From Amycolatopsis thermalba (GTDB lineage: Bacteria; Actinomycetota; Actinomycetes; Mycobacteriales; Pseudonocardiaceae): DNA of 64,000 nt. Numbering within the stretch: position 1 is the stretch's first letter; every line of letters begins with the position of its first letter. Under the pieces are notes generated by a model that ran no database searches, was not told the origin of the DNA, and saw only the letters and a list, made by a program, of their open reading frames with translations. The translations under genes were made by a program, and so were the position numbers. This document shows, one piece after another, positions 16,588 through 24,629 of this stretch. The DNA lies in NCBI RefSeq assembly GCF_003385215.1, contig NZ_PQHW01000021.1, forward strand, positions 1 to 64,000, read 5' to 3'.

Positions 16588-17934
16588 TCAGCGGGCCGCG
16601 GAGATCAGCGGTTGCCGTCCACGCAGGGTGAAGTCCCGGTGCGCGGTCCCGCCCTCGCGCACGAGCACGCGGCTCGCGGTCGCCTCGAAACCGGGCGCGG
16701 ACACCACCAGATCGACGAACTGCTCGGGCAGTCCGGCGACCGCGTAGCGGCCCTCGTCGTTGGCTGTCGTGCGGACGAGCTGGTGCCCGCGGCCGTCCAT
16801 CACCGTCACCGCGGCGCCCGGCACCGGCCGCCCGTCGTCCGCGTGGACCGCGCCGGTCAGCGTGGGCACCGGCTCGCCGAAGTGCCGGTCGTGCACCGGG
16901 ACCGCGGTCGGGCGGGGCATCTCCAGGGCCGGGTCCTCCACCGGTGGCTCCTCGACCACGCCGGCCCGGCGGCGCTGCAGGAGGCTGTGCCCGGCGATCA
17001 GGACGACGCCGAGCAGCACCCACGCGCACAGCACCAGGATGGGCCGCAACACACCCTTGCCGTCGAAGTAGAAGATGCCGCGCAGGGCCTCGATGAGGTT
17101 GCCCATCGGGAAGAACGGGTGCAGCGCGCGGAAGAACCCGGGCACCATCTGGATCGGCACCGCGCCACCGCTGGAGGGCATCGACAGCAGCACGAACAGG
17201 CCCATCGCCACCCCCGGGAACCACTGCTTGACCAGCGGCACCAGGCCGAACGAGGTGAGCGAGACCGCCTGCGTGAGCAGGAACGCCACCGGGATCGCGA
17301 CCGGGTCGTTCGGGATGACGTCCATCGCGACGCCGCCGGTGTAACCGATGAGGGTGAGCAGGGCGCCGAAGCCGACCAGCGTGGCGACCTTCGCGCGGCG
17401 GCTCAGCGTGACCGCCCGCAGCAGCATCATCACGACGATGTAGCTGGGGATGTTCCAGATCAGCACCAGGTAGAACATGCCGGTGCCCATCGTGTCGCCG
17501 GACTCGGTGGGCGCGAGGTCGGTGACCGTGAGCGCGTGCCCGGTCTGCGCGGCGATCGGGGCGAAGGCCTGGTTGAGGACCGATTCGAGCATGTAGCCGT
17601 CGGCCTTGGCGACGAACAGGGTCGGGTGGACCGGGTCGGCGGAGTAGGCGGCGGTGGCGTCGCGGTCGAGCACCGCCTGGCGGGCCTGCTCGGCGGTGGC
17701 GACCGGCTGGACGTCGAAGGCGCCCGGGCTCGCCTGGTTCAGCGCGGCCTCGATGCGCGCTGCGGCGGTCTGGTCGGCGACGGCGACCTCGATGTGGTGC
17801 GGGGACGGCGAGTGGAACGCGAGCAGGTAGCAGAAGACGAAGCCGAGGGCGAAGAAGACCGGGAACCACAGGCTTTCGGCCAGGGTGCGGAGCTTTCCGG
17901 GTTCTTGTTCCTGGGTGTCGACATGTTCCGCCAT
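16588..17934 (-). CDS. ABC-2/YhgE-like membrane protein with carboxypeptidase-regulatory-like tail
   Basis: A 448-residue integral membrane protein. One membrane segment lies near residues 24-41 (PVFFALGFVFCYLLAFHS). An extracytoplasmic loop of about 110 residues follows, and then five further helices between about 155 and 320 (such as YLVLIWNIPSYIVVMMLLRA). This is the DUF3533/YhgE-Pip layout, related to ABC-2 permeases. Residues about 365-440 form a carboxypeptidase-regulatory-like beta-sandwich (TLTGAVHADDGRPVPGAAVT, then YAVAGLPEQFVDLVV). That tail follows the last helix. There is no ATPase beside it. It is divergent from a TetR repressor across a 21-bp palindrome, which suggests an inducible efflux or envelope function. 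Confidence 0.78.
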   Translation of the reverse strand: MAEHVDTQEQEPGKLRTLAESLWFPVFFALGFVFCYLLAFHSPSPHHIEVAVADQTAAARIEAALNQASPGAFDVQPVATAEQARQAVLDRDATAAYSADPVHPTLFVAKADGYMLESVLNQAFAPIAAQTGHALTVTDLAPTESGDTMGTGMFYLVLIWNIPSYIVVMMLLRAVTLSRRAKVATLVGFGALLTLIGYTGGVAMDVIPNDPVAIPVAFLLTQAVSLTSFGLVPLVKQWFPGVAMGLFVLLSMPSSGGAVPIQMVPGFFRALHPFFPMGNLIEALRGIFYFDGKGVLRPILVLCAWVLLGVVLIAGHSLLQRRRAGVVEEPPVEDPALEMPRPTAVPVHDRHFGEPVPTLTGAVHADDGRPVPGAAVTVMDGRGHQLVRTTANDEGRYAVAGLPEQFVDLVVSAPGFEATASRVLVREGGTAHRDFTLRGRQPLISAAR

Positions 17935-17950
17935 GCTGTCAGCTTATCAC

Positions 17951-17971
17951 TTTTTGCAGGCGCTGCAAAAA
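17951..17971. promoter_or_regulatory. 21-bp perfect inverted repeat, probable TetR operator
   Basis: The arms TTTTTGCAG and CTGCAAAAA are separated by GCG. The site sits between the start of the YhgE-like gene (17934, minus) and the divergent TetR gene (17990, plus). A shorter CAGTACTG palindrome follows at 17974-17981. Confidence 0.75.
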
Positions 17972-17989
17972 TGCAGTACTGTAAGAATC

Positions 17990-18613
17990 GTGAGCCCGCC
18001 CACCGGTCTGCGCGAGCGCAAGAAGGAAGCCACGCGCGAAGCGCTGCGCCACGCGGCCGTCACGCTGTACCGCCGGCACGGGCCGGACGGGGTGACGGTC
18101 GAGGACATCTGCGCGGCCGCCGGGGTGTCACCGCGGACGTTCTTCAACTACTTCGCGACCAAGGACGAAGCCGTGTTGTCGCTGGACATCGCGGCCACCA
18201 CGCTGGGACAACGCATCGTCGACCGGCCCGCGGACGAGCCGCCGCTGACGGCGTTGCGGGAGGTGTTCGCCGGGCGGTTTGCCGAGCTGGCCGCCACCGA
18301 GGTGTGGAGCGAGCGGACGCTGCTGCTGCGCGAGCACCCGGAGCTGATGCCCCGGGTGGCGCAGGCGAACCGGGCGCTCGAAGAAGCCGTGGCGCAGGCA
18401 CTGGCCACCCGCACCGGGCTGGCGGCGGACGACCTCTACGTGCGGGCCACGGCCGCGGCCGTGATCGGCGCGAACCGGGCCGCCATCGGGTGCTGGCAGC
18501 CCGGTTCGGATCCGGACCTGGTCACGTTGTTCCACCAGGCCATGGACGTGCTGGCGGGCGCCTTCACGCCCCCGCGAGGATCAGCTGGAGGCGGTCCGGC
18601 CCGTCCGGCGTGA
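17990..18613 (+). CDS. TetR-family repressor
   Basis: A 207-residue regulator starting at GTG 17990. The N-terminal HTH reads REALRHAAVTLYRRHGPDGV, then VEDICAAAGVSPRTFFNYFA. The C-terminal ligand domain is helical (about 60-195). The start looks leaderless, with TACTGT at 17977-17982. It probably represses both itself and the divergent membrane protein through the palindrome between them. The last 50 bp overlap the 3' end of the convergent NHL-thioredoxin gene. Confidence 0.88.
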   Translation: MSPPTGLRERKKEATREALRHAAVTLYRRHGPDGVTVEDICAAAGVSPRTFFNYFATKDEAVLSLDIAATTLGQRIVDRPADEPPLTALREVFAGRFAELAATEVWSERTLLLREHPELMPRVAQANRALEEAVAQALATRTGLAADDLYVRATAAAVIGANRAAIGCWQPGSDPDLVTLFHQAMDVLAGAFTPPRGSAGGGPARPA

Positions 18614-20396
18614 TCCGGATCGGCACGCCCCAGTCCTGCCGGGTCACCCGGCACACCGGGTGCTCGGCCTCGGAGTCGCAGCTCGCGGCCTGCGCCACCA
18701 CCTGCAGCACGCCCTCGGTGTGCCCCTCGGCGATCTTCAGCGTGCGGGTCAGCTCGGTGCCGGTGCCCTCGCCCTCGGCCAGCAGCTCGGGCGGCGCGGC
18801 GGTCACCTGCAGGCGGGTCGACGGGCCGAACCGGTCGTCGAGCTTCTCGCCCGGCGGCGGGGTGAAGACCACGGAGAACTCGACGGTGCCCGGGGCCAGC
18901 TCGGTCGGTGGGCGGCGCACGGCGAGCACGTCACCGGCGACCCGCTGCCCGTCCGCGGCCGGCGGCAGCGCGGTCAGGCGGTGCGCGGCCGACTCGACCA
19001 CCAGCAGCGCCTCGCCGGTGAGCAGCAGGCCGGACGGCTCGGCGAGGTTCTCCGCGATCGTGGCGACCCCGCCGCTCGCCGGGTCGTAGTGGCGGACCGC
19101 GCCGTTGTAGGTGTCGGCGATCGCGATCGTGCCGTCGGCCAGGACCGCGACGCCCAGCGGGTGCTGCAGCAACGCGTCCGCGGCGTCGCCGTCGCGGTGG
19201 CCGAAGGAGAACAGGTCGGTGCCGATCGCGGTGTGCACTTCGCCGTCTTCGACGTAGCGCAGCGCGGAGGTCTCGGCGTCGGCGAGCCAGAGCCGGTCGC
19301 CCTGGACGGCCAGGCCGGAGGTCTGCGCGAAGAAGGCTTCGGCGAGCTTGCCGTCGCGCAGGCCCTCGACGGTGGTGCCGGCGAAGCGGGAGATGCGGCC
19401 GGTGCGCGGGTCGAACAGGCCGAGCGTGTGGTTGCCCGCCATCGCGACGACCGCGCCGCCCGCGGGCTCCCACCAGACCACGTCCCACGGGCTGGTGAGG
19501 TCGATGGACAGCGCGTCGCCGTCGGTGTCGCCGTCGCGCCACTGGGTGCCGGTGCCGGCGACGGTGGTGACCTCGCCGGTGACCAGGTCGACGCCCCGCA
19601 GCAGGTGGTTGGCCGTGTCGGCGACGAGCAGGTGGTACCCGGCCTGGTCGCCGACCTCGGCGGGCAGCAGCGCGAGGCCGGACGGCTCGGCGAAGCTCGC
19701 GACGTCGAAGGCGCCGTCGGCGCGGCCGCGCTCGCCGCTGCCGAAGCGGCGGATCAGGGTCTCGCCGTCGGAGGCGAACTCGGCGATCGAGTGGTTGCCG
19801 GTGTCGGCGACCAGGATGCGGCCCTCGGCGGTGGCCACGGCCTTGCTCGGAAAGCGCAGGTCGGCGGGCTGTTCCTCGACCGGCACGTACGGGCTGCCAC
19901 CGCGACGCAGCGTGCCCTGCGCGTCGTGGGTCTCGACCAGCTCGGCGATGACCCGGCGCAGCGCCTCCGCGTGCCCCTCACCGGCGGCGGTGTGCACGAC
20001 GTAGCCCTGCGGGTCGACGATCACCAGCGTCGGCCAGGCCTTCACGGCGTACTGCGACCAGGTGGTCAGGTCGGGGTCGTTGAGCACCGGGTGGTGCACC
20101 TCGTAGCGGCGGACGGCCGCCTCGATGGCCGCGGCCTCGCCCTCGTGCAGGAACTTCGGCGAGTGCACGCCGATCGTGACCAGCACGTCGGCGAACTCCT
20201 CCTCCAGCGGGCGCAGCTCGTCGAGGACGTGCAGGCAGTTGATGCAGCCCGAGGTCCAGAAGTCGAGCAGCACGATCTTGCCGCGCAGCTGCGCCAGGGT
20301 GACGGTTTCGCCCCCGGTGTTCAGCCACACGTCCCCGGCGAGTTCGGGCGCGCGCACCCGCGCCCGGCGTTGCTCTGATGCCACGCAACGGTTCAA
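18564..20396 (-). CDS. Thioredoxin-like protein with NHL repeats (NHLRC2-like)
   Basis: A 610-residue soluble protein. Residues about 15-150 are a TlpA/thioredoxin-like domain with DFWTSGCINCLHVLDELRPL; the CxxC is Cys-Ile-Asn-Cys. Residues about 180-480 form an NHL beta-propeller, with blades such as GRILVADTGNHSIAEFASDG and GTIAIADTYNGAVRHYDPAS. The C-terminal ~110 residues resemble a disulfide-isomerase-like beta domain. The layout matches human NHLRC2 and many actinobacterial homologues. There is no signal peptide, so it is cytoplasmic. The exact redox substrate is unknown. Confidence 0.9.
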   Translation of the reverse strand: MNRCVASEQRRARVRAPELAGDVWLNTGGETVTLAQLRGKIVLLDFWTSGCINCLHVLDELRPLEEEFADVLVTIGVHSPKFLHEGEAAAIEAAVRRYEVHHPVLNDPDLTTWSQYAVKAWPTLVIVDPQGYVVHTAAGEGHAEALRRVIAELVETHDAQGTLRRGGSPYVPVEEQPADLRFPSKAVATAEGRILVADTGNHSIAEFASDGETLIRRFGSGERGRADGAFDVASFAEPSGLALLPAEVGDQAGYHLLVADTANHLLRGVDLVTGEVTTVAGTGTQWRDGDTDGDALSIDLTSPWDVVWWEPAGGAVVAMAGNHTLGLFDPRTGRISRFAGTTVEGLRDGKLAEAFFAQTSGLAVQGDRLWLADAETSALRYVEDGEVHTAIGTDLFSFGHRDGDAADALLQHPLGVAVLADGTIAIADTYNGAVRHYDPASGGVATIAENLAEPSGLLLTGEALLVVESAAHRLTALPPAADGQRVAGDVLAVRRPPTELAPGTVEFSVVFTPPPGEKLDDRFGPSTRLQVTAAPPELLAEGEGTGTELTRTLKIAEGHTEGVLQVVAQAASCDSEAEHPVCRVTRQDWGVPIRITPDGPDRLQLILAGA

Positions 20397-20442
20397 CGAC
20401 CTGCGGGAATCCGGTTGTTCCCCGGGCCGGAGATGTGGAATC

Positions 20443-20733
20443 TCACAGGGCCGGCTCGCGGTACGGGTCGTGCTCGGCGAGCAGCTTCTCCAGCCGAGCC
20501 TGGTCGACCCGGCTCATCAGGTAGCTGCTCTCCTGCCGGTCGCGCACGACCTTCGCCAGCGTGAACGCCGAGGTGATGGCGTAGAGCATCGCGATCGCGA
20601 GGAAGGCGCGGACCCAGCCGTCAACGGGCAGGTAGGCGACGCCCACCGCGACCGCGGCGAGCGAAATGCCGAACGAGATCGCCGACTGCGCGAAGAACGC
20701 GCCCGTGGTCGGCGAGGTGGTTTTCGTCGTCAT
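20443..20733 (-). CDS. YiaA/YiaB two-helix-domain membrane protein
   Basis: A 96-residue membrane protein from ATG 20733. Two transmembrane helices (AFFAQSAISFGISLAAVAVG and WVRAFLAIAMLYAITSAFTL) are followed by AKVVRDRQESSYLMSRVDQA, matching the YiaAB two-helix domain. The tail is acidic and cytoplasmic. The role is unknown. An upstream ATG would add 17 residues but has no family similarity. Confidence 0.82.
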   Translation of the reverse strand: MTTKTTSPTTGAFFAQSAISFGISLAAVAVGVAYLPVDGWVRAFLAIAMLYAITSAFTLAKVVRDRQESSYLMSRVDQARLEKLLAEHDPYREPAL

Positions 20734-20776
20734 TGATCCACGGTCGCGGTTGGCGATCCGGAAGTCTTGAGTGCTT

Positions 20777-21421
20777 CTACTCAAACCGTTCCAGTGCGGC
20801 CGCGATCTCGGCGGGGGCGGTCAGCGGGGCGAGGTGGTGGGCGTCCAGGCGCTGCACGGGCCAGCCGCGTGCGGCGGCTTCGCGGGCCTCCTCGTCGTAG
20901 GCGGCGCTGAGCTGGAGGTAGGCGCTGGGTGGGAGGGCGGCCTCGGGCGCGGGTTCGGTGAAGTAGGCCAGCGGGACGCGGGGCAGCTCGGCCAGGAACT
21001 CGTCGCGGGTTCGCTGGTCGGGCAGCAGGTCCTCGACCGTGCCCGGGGGGAACCACTCGTGCCAGGGCGGGAGCCGTCCGTCGGTCGCCAGTCCGCGCAG
21101 GCGCTCGGCCAGCTCGGGCGGTGCGGTGTCGAACCAGCCGCGGCCCGGGTGCGGCAGCAGGGCGTCGACGAAGATCGCGCGTGGGGCGTGCGTCCGCGCG
21201 GCGATGCCGGGCAGCAGCGCTCCGGCGCCGCTGTGCGCGACCAGGATTCCCGGTCCGGCGGCCGCGTCGAAGAGCTTCGGGTAGTACGGGCCCGGTCCGT
21301 CCAGCGCGCCGAGCAGGGACGGCGTGGTGACCCGGTGACCGCGCGACCGCAGTTCGGCCGCGACCCGCTGCCAGGTCGCGGGTCCGACGAGCGGGCTGTG
21401 CACGAGGACGAAATCACTCAT
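20777..21421 (-). CDS. Alpha/beta hydrolase
   Basis: A 214-residue protein with the alpha/beta hydrolase core. It begins MSDFVLVHSPLVGPATWQRV, the oxyanion-loop strand. The nucleophile elbow is ILVAHSGAGALLP, with Ser in GHSxG-like AHSGA. AIFVDALLPHPG follows, and the C-terminal His is in QRLDAHHLAPL. The length is short for the family. It is divergent from the DUF574-type methyltransferase gene, with 66 bp between the starts. The substrate is unknown. Confidence 0.8.
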   Translation of the reverse strand: MSDFVLVHSPLVGPATWQRVAAELRSRGHRVTTPSLLGALDGPGPYYPKLFDAAAGPGILVAHSGAGALLPGIAARTHAPRAIFVDALLPHPGRGWFDTAPPELAERLRGLATDGRLPPWHEWFPPGTVEDLLPDQRTRDEFLAELPRVPLAYFTEPAPEAALPPSAYLQLSAAYDEEAREAAARGWPVQRLDAHHLAPLTAPAEIAAALERFE

Positions 21422-21487
21422 CAGGGTCCAATCAGACAATTCGTTGCGAGCTGCTCCCACACTTCGTTGATCACTACCATAAGAGGC

Positions 21488-22321
21488 ATGGACGAGGCGT
21501 TGCGCGCGGTCGAGAACAGTCTGGACCGCCCGTCCGCGGCGCGCGTCTACGACTACTTCATCGGCGGGACGACGAACTACGCGATCGACCGGGAGTTCGC
21601 GCAGAAGATCCGCCGCAGGCTGCCGTTGATCGGCGAGTACATGAAGACCAGCCGCCAGTTCCTGGCTCGCGCGGTGCGGGAGTGCGCGCGGCTGGGGGTC
21701 CGGCAGTTCGTCGACATCGGATCGGGCCTGCCGACGGCCGGGAACGTGCACGACGTCGCCGACGCGGCGCGCCCGCAGCGGGACAGCCGGGTCGTGTACG
21801 TGGACAACGAGCCGGTCGCGCTCGCCCACTCGCAGCTGCTGCTGGCCGACACCGCCGACCCCGCGCGGCACGTGGCGATCGCGGCGGACTTCATGCACGC
21901 CGAAGACCTGTGGGAGCGGGTGCTGGACACCGGCATGATCGACGCGCGGCAGCCGGTCGCGCTGGTCATCAACGCGGTGCTGCACTTCATCAAGGACGCC
22001 GACGACCCGGACAGCCGCGTCGCCTACTTCCGCGGCCGCCTCGCGCCGGGCTCGCTGCTGGTCCTGTCGCAGATGACGAACGAGAACCCACGCAGCGACG
22101 AGGAGCGGCAGGCGCTGGCCGACCTGGTGGAGTACTACGAGGGCACCACCAACCCGGGCCAGCTGCGCACGAGCGCCGAGTTCGCCCGCTTCTTCGGCGA
22201 CTGGGAGCTGCTCGAACCCGGGCTCGTGTACGCGCCGTCGTGGCACCCGGACCGCGACACCCTGTTCCGGCGGGCGCCGTCGGAGTCGCGCGTCATCGGC
22301 GGCGTGGCCCGCAAGCCCTGA
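21488..22321 (+). CDS. SAM-dependent methyltransferase (DUF574 / Methyltransf_19 family)
   Basis: A 277-residue actinobacteria-specific methyltransferase. The family signature RPSAARVYDYFIGGTTNYAI is at residues 14-33. The SAM-binding strand is VRQFVDIGSGLPTAGNVHDV, followed by RVVYVDNEPVALAHSQLLL. Length and motifs match the family, which is greatly expanded in Streptomyces and Pseudonocardiaceae and has no general substrate assignment. The ATG at 21488 has no Shine-Dalgarno; TACCAT at 21475-21480 suggests leaderless transcription. Confidence 0.9.
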   Translation: MDEALRAVENSLDRPSAARVYDYFIGGTTNYAIDREFAQKIRRRLPLIGEYMKTSRQFLARAVRECARLGVRQFVDIGSGLPTAGNVHDVADAARPQRDSRVVYVDNEPVALAHSQLLLADTADPARHVAIAADFMHAEDLWERVLDTGMIDARQPVALVINAVLHFIKDADDPDSRVAYFRGRLAPGSLLVLSQMTNENPRSDEERQALADLVEYYEGTTNPGQLRTSAEFARFFGDWELLEPGLVYAPSWHPDRDTLFRRAPSESRVIGGVARKP

Positions 22322-22366
22322 GCGAACCCGGTTTCGGGGGCTTCCGGGTCGTGCCAGGTCAGGGGC

Positions 22367-22888
22367 ATGTGGGTGGTGCTCGTGCGCGGTGTGGTGATGA
22401 GGGAGGCCGTGGCGGTTCACCCCGCGGCGCGCCGCCCCGACCTCGCGCCGCGCTACGTGCACGACCGCGACCCGGCGACGCGGGGTGCCCTGCCCGCCGC
22501 GGAGTTCGCCGCGCGGCAGCGGGCCCTGGTCGCCGGCGAGCGGTGGCTCCTGGACGGGAACTACGGCGGTAGCCTGGAGATCCGGCTCGCCGCCGCGGAC
22601 ACCGTCATCGTGCTCGATCCGCCGCGGCGGATGTGCCTGCGCCGCGCCGTCCTGCGCGCCCTGCGCGACCGGGGCCGGGACAAGCAGGCGCCGGGGTGTC
22701 CGGAGCGCCTGTCGTTCGAGTTCCTGGTCTGGATCTGGCGCTTCCGCCGCCGCTCGCGGCCCCTGGCCCTGCGCAAGATCGCCGAGCACGCCACCGGCGC
22801 CCGGCAGCTCCTGCTGACCACCCCGCGCGAGGCCGAACTGTTCCTCGCCGCCCTGGCCCGGGAGAAATCCGCCGGTTCGGAACGTTGA
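22367..22888 (+). pseudogene. Topology-modulation/adenylate-kinase-like protein lacking its P-loop
   Basis: The C-terminal ~120 residues match small FlaR-like kinases: EFAARQRALVAGERWLLDGN YGG, then DTVIVLDPPRRMCLRRAV and the lid-like CPERLSFEFLVWIWRFRRRS. The expected N-terminal GxxGSGKS P-loop and first beta-alpha unit are missing. Residues 1-45 are unrelated (MWVVLVRGVVMREAVAVHPA), and no frame of the preceding 100 bp encodes a P-loop. It is therefore probably a relic with a lost or replaced 5' end, unless it has taken a non-catalytic role. The gene lies 45 bp after the methyltransferase gene. Confidence 0.6.
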
Positions 22889-22894
22889 CCGGGT

Positions 22895-23317
22895 ATGGCT
22901 GTCGTGTTGCTGTTGTACATCGTCGCCGAGGTGGCTGCCGTCTGGGCGGTCAGTTCGCTCATCGGCTTCCTGGGCACCCTGGGGCTGCTCGTCGTCGGGG
23001 CGTTCCTCGGGTCGTGGCTCGCCCGGCGGGAAGGGGCGCGCGCCGCTCAGGCGTTCCTCGCCACCGCGCGGGCCGGGCGCTCCCCGCACGCCGAGATCAC
23101 CGACGGCATGCTCGTCGCCTTCGGCGGGTTGCTCATCATGATCCCGGGTTTCCTCTCCGACCTCGCCGGGCTGGCCCTGCTGCTGCCGCCGACCCGCGGC
23201 GTCGTGCGCCGGGCGTGGCTCAAGCGCGCCGAACGCCGCATGCCGAACCGGTTGATCGTCGTCGACGGCGAGGTGGTCGACAAGGAGACCACCAACCGCC
23301 CGATCATCGAGGGCTAG
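22895..23317 (+). CDS. fxsA: FxsA-family membrane protein
   Basis: A 140-residue cytoplasmic-membrane protein. Helices lie at about 3-22, 24-46 and 70-95. The family core WAVSSLIGFLGTLGLLVVGA and GMLVAFGGLLIMIPGFLSDL (LLxxPGFxxD) is present. The C-terminal tail is charged. In E. coli, FxsA is the suppressor of F exclusion of phage T7; the normal role is unknown. It starts 6 bp after the kinase relic. Confidence 0.88.
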   Translation: MAVVLLLYIVAEVAAVWAVSSLIGFLGTLGLLVVGAFLGSWLARREGARAAQAFLATARAGRSPHAEITDGMLVAFGGLLIMIPGFLSDLAGLALLLPPTRGVVRRAWLKRAERRMPNRLIVVDGEVVDKETTNRPIIEG

Positions 23318-23371
23318 GCGGCCCCGCTCGCCAGCCCACCACCACCCTCAACGGAGGCGCTTCGCGCCGCT

Positions 23372-23932
23372 CTACCCGACTCGGGGAATATCGAAGTAAC
23401 CCGACAGCCGTACCGCGGGCGCGTACTCGCCCTTCACCTTGACCTTCCCGGTCACGAACATCGCCGCCACCGCGGCGTTGCCCGTCGCCACGCGGAAGAA
23501 GTCGTCCGGCGCGATGGTGATCGTCGTGTCCGGCTCGCGCCCCAGGTCCGTCCCCGAGTAGCACCGGCCGTCCTCGATCACCGTCTGGAACCGGTCGTAG
23601 CCGCCGATGCCGGAACCGCCCGGGAACCGCCAGCACACCACGAGACTCGAGTACCGCGCCTTCTCCGCCAGGAAGTGGTCCGACATCCGGCGGAAGATCT
23701 CCTCCAGGAACACCATCCGCAGTTCGGGGTGCTCGGCGATCGCCCGGAGCTGCTCCTTCGACGCGCGGCGCACGACGTCGGCGAGGGTTTCGGTGGACAG
23801 CCCGCTCAGGTGCACCCCGGTCTCGGCCGAGCCCAGCATGTGCAGAGTTTCGAGCAGCTGGATGAACTGCTCCGCGGACAACCTGCTCAGATCGATCTGG
23901 CGGGCGAACGCGTCGACCACTGTGCCGGACAC
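23372..23932 (-). CDS. SCP2-like sterol-carrier-fold protein
   Basis: A 186-residue protein from GTG 23932. The N-terminal ~85 residues are helical (FIQLLETLHMLGSAETGVHL). The C-terminal part has SCP2 features: YDRFQTVIEDGRCYSGTDLG, ITIAPDDFFRVATGNAAVAA and GKVKVKGEYAPAVRLSGYF. It probably binds lipid or acyl chains in the cytosol. TAGAAT (complement of 23941-23946) lies 8 nt before the start, so it may be leaderless. It is divergent from the TetR gene next to the lipid operon. Confidence 0.82.
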   Translation of the reverse strand: MSGTVVDAFARQIDLSRLSAEQFIQLLETLHMLGSAETGVHLSGLSTETLADVVRRASKEQLRAIAEHPELRMVFLEEIFRRMSDHFLAEKARYSSLVVCWRFPGGSGIGGYDRFQTVIEDGRCYSGTDLGREPDTTITIAPDDFFRVATGNAAVAAMFVTGKVKVKGEYAPAVRLSGYFDIPRVG

Positions 23933-23978
23933 AGGCGGAGATTCTACCGGCGAACGGGTGAAGAGGTAGCGTTTCGGC

Positions 23979-24629
23979 GTGACGGAAGACGTGAAGGCCC
24001 CGCGCTCGCGGCGGTTGCCCAGGGCCGTGCGGGAACGGCAGATCCTGGACGCCGCCGTCGAGGTGTTCTCACGGCACGGCTACCACTCCGCGTCGATGGA
24101 CGAGATCTCCGAGGTCGCCGGCGTCTCCAAGCCGATGATCTACTCCTACCTGGGCGCCAAGGAGGACCTGTTCGCCAAGTGCATCCGCCGCGAGGCCGGT
24201 CGCCTGATGGAGGCGGTCCGCGACGGCCTGCGCTCGGAACTGCCGCCGGACATGCAGCTGTGGCACGGCCTGCGCTCGTTCTACCGCTTCGTCGCCGAGT
24301 ACCGGGACTCGTGGACGGTGCTGCACCGCCAGGCGCTGACCGTCGGCGGCCGCTTCGCCGACGAGATCACCGTGCTGCGCTCGCGGGCCATCGAGGTGGT
24401 CACCGCGCTCGTGGTCACCGCGGGCATGAAGAAGGGCCTGGGGGACCGGGCCGAGTTCTCCGGCCCGGCCCTCGCCGTGGCGCTCGTGGGTGCCGCCGAG
24501 TCGCTGGCCGACTGGTGGCTCGATCACTCCGAGGTGTCGGACGGAGTGCTCGCGTCGTGGCTGATGAACCTGGTGTGGCTGGGGTTCAACGACCTCATCG
24601 AGGGTTCGGTGTGGCGCCCGGAGGAGTGA
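23979..24629 (+). CDS. TetR-family regulator of the lipid locus
   Basis: A 216-residue TetR protein with HTH RERQILDAAVEVFSRHGYHS, then ISEVAGVSKPMIYSYLGAKE. The position next to htdX-fabG4-fadA2 parallels Rv0238 in the M. tuberculosis Rv0238-Rv0244c region. GTG 23979 has TAGCGT at 23967-23972, 6 nt upstream, so it is probably leaderless. The 3' end overlaps the convergent htdX by 35 bp. It is the best local candidate to bind the TAC[TC]-N4-[AG]GTA sites, but that is inference. Confidence 0.88.
   Translation: MTEDVKAPRSRRLPRAVRERQILDAAVEVFSRHGYHSASMDEISEVAGVSKPMIYSYLGAKEDLFAKCIRREAGRLMEAVRDGLRSELPPDMQLWHGLRSFYRFVAEYRDSWTVLHRQALTVGGRFADEITVLRSRAIEVVTALVVTAGMKKGLGDRAEFSGPALAVALVGAAESLADWWLDHSEVSDGVLASWLMNLVWLGFNDLIEGSVWRPEE

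Noticed and set aside
16223-17869. A 548-codon minus-strand frame covering the GroES-like gene and most of the YhgE-like gene
   Set aside because: Only the last 114 codons are real (the GroES-like protein); the rest is Arg/Pro-rich shadow of the membrane-protein gene in another frame.
20777-23089. A 770-codon minus-strand frame and a 982-codon one at 59755-62703
   Set aside because: In both, only the C-terminal part (an alpha/beta hydrolase, an SDR) is real; the upstream part is shadow of plus-strand genes, and good start codons exist at 21421 and 60495.
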